From a virus, in IMG/VR virus record IMGVR_UViG_3300025889_000689, positions 1 to 28,951 of that record: a DNA stretch of 28,951 bases; one strand, 5' to 3'. Shown piece by piece: positions 28,631-28,951 of this stretch. The translations under genes were made by a program, and so were the position numbers. Every line of letters begins with the position of its first letter. The first letter of the stretch is position 1. The notes below the pieces were generated by a model. It saw only the letters and a program-made list of their open reading frames with translations. It did not search any database and was not told the origin of the DNA.

Positions 28631-28951
28631 CGATATTGCTCCTCGACCATCTCAGTGTGTAACTTTTGCTGCCCCAAACTGCGAAGCGCGCGTCGATTAT
28701 CCGGTATGTTTTTGTCTTGCAAAACAGTGACTTCTTGGTAAGAACCACCCGGAATATTGGCAGCGTAGTATGTGTTCAGGTTGGTTGCAACGTTCATCGC
28801 CTGTAACAGCGCGTTCTGAGTCATACCAACCCCGATTGTCAGTGCGTTATCAGACGCCGCCAGAGCCTTCTCAAGGCGTCCATCGTCTTCTTCCTCAGCG
28901 TCCTTGTCCTTTATCTCGTCGTCTTCGTACAGCTCGCGGTCTGTGGGTTCT
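28627..28951 (-). CDS. acidic protein of unknown function, 5' end beyond window
   Basis: Reading in from the right edge, the frame is open to the last base, so the true start lies outside. The visible 107 residues begin with a very acidic stretch (ELYEDDEIKDKDAEEEDDG), then a helix rich in Ala/Leu, and a C-terminal part LQDKNIPDNRRALRSLGQQK followed by HTEMVEEQYR. An internal ATG (28824) exists but would discard the acidic part, which continues without interruption. No enzyme motif is visible. Its stop overlaps the pilin-like gene's ATG (ATGA). An acidic segment next to likely structural genes could belong to a scaffold or minor virion protein; this is a guess from context. Confidence 0.55.
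   Translation of the reverse strand, partial: EPTDRELYEDDEIKDKDAEEEDDGRLEKALAASDNALTIGVGMTQNALLQAMNVATNLNTYYAANIPGGSYQEVTVLQDKNIPDNRRALRSLGQQKLHTEMVEEQYR

Noticed and set aside
1-28951. tRNA genes, CRISPR arrays, insertion sequences, integrase or att sites
   Set aside because: No cloverleaf, regular spacer array, transposase or integrase motif was recognised on reading through the window; the search was by eye only.

Overview
The window looks like the middle of the genome of a tailed double-stranded DNA phage, most likely a marine or environmental short-tailed (podovirus-type) phage of a Gram-negative bacterium. The evidence is dense packing with ATGA/TAATG gene overlaps, a phage replication module built on a family A DNA polymerase, large internal-virion-type proteins, a P22 gp10-like tail hub or stabilisation protein, and several genes with Sec or lipoprotein signals of Gram-negative type. 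I see no tail sheath, tape measure, integrase, tRNA, rRNA, CRISPR array or insertion sequence. Terminase, portal and major capsid genes are not in view and probably lie beyond the right edge. The host cannot be read from the sequence; by eye the base composition is intermediate and not the strongly AT-rich type of SAR11 phages.

Region 1 (1-10268, + strand) is the DNA metabolism module. In order it holds: a VRR-NUC nuclease, a small membrane protein, a small helix-turn-helix protein, a 3'-5' exonuclease/DNA polymerase A with Leu at the Pol I Phe762 position, a Cas4/RecB-like Fe-S nuclease, a basic protein, an HNH nuclease, an SNF2-type helicase preceded by a 16-bp perfect palindrome, an unknown coiled protein, an excisionase-like HTH protein, a four-Cys acidic-tailed protein (candidate ssDNA-binding protein), a 67-aa protein ending in a sliding-clamp-binding-type motif (QLELF), a primase-helicase fusion and a 51-aa protein. 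Together these give the phage its own priming, unwinding, polymerisation and end processing. The module ends at a strong intrinsic terminator (10320-10350).

Region 2 (10349-25080, - strand, convergent with region 1) is the virion module. Read in its own direction (right to left) it runs from a P22 gp10-like hub through a C1q-like fibre or decoration protein, a small beta protein, a 528-aa Ala/Gly/Pro-rich protein, a GNAT-like protein, a Gln-rich coiled-coil protein and a lytic transglycosylase-bearing internal protein to a giant 2241-aa protein. That protein combines hydrophobic Gly/Ala segments, coiled coils, a putative zinc metallopeptidase module bracketed by two (Y/F)SRGP motifs, and a long C-terminal region resembling the LPD38 'large polyvalent protein' domain. 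The last genes look like ejection proteins.

Region 3 (25061-28951, - strand) is the accessory part. One group has the look of a lysis or envelope cassette: a multi-TM protein, a 51-aa lipoprotein in an easily missed frame, an EF-hand two-TM protein and a TM-plus-coiled-coil protein, with a 2-oxoglutarate oxygenase among them. A second, tightly overlapping group encodes three Sec-exported proteins, one resembling a pilin/spore-coat-U subunit and one a single PapD-like Ig domain. It ends with a gene cut by the window edge. This envelope/secretome block is the part least explained by known phage biology.
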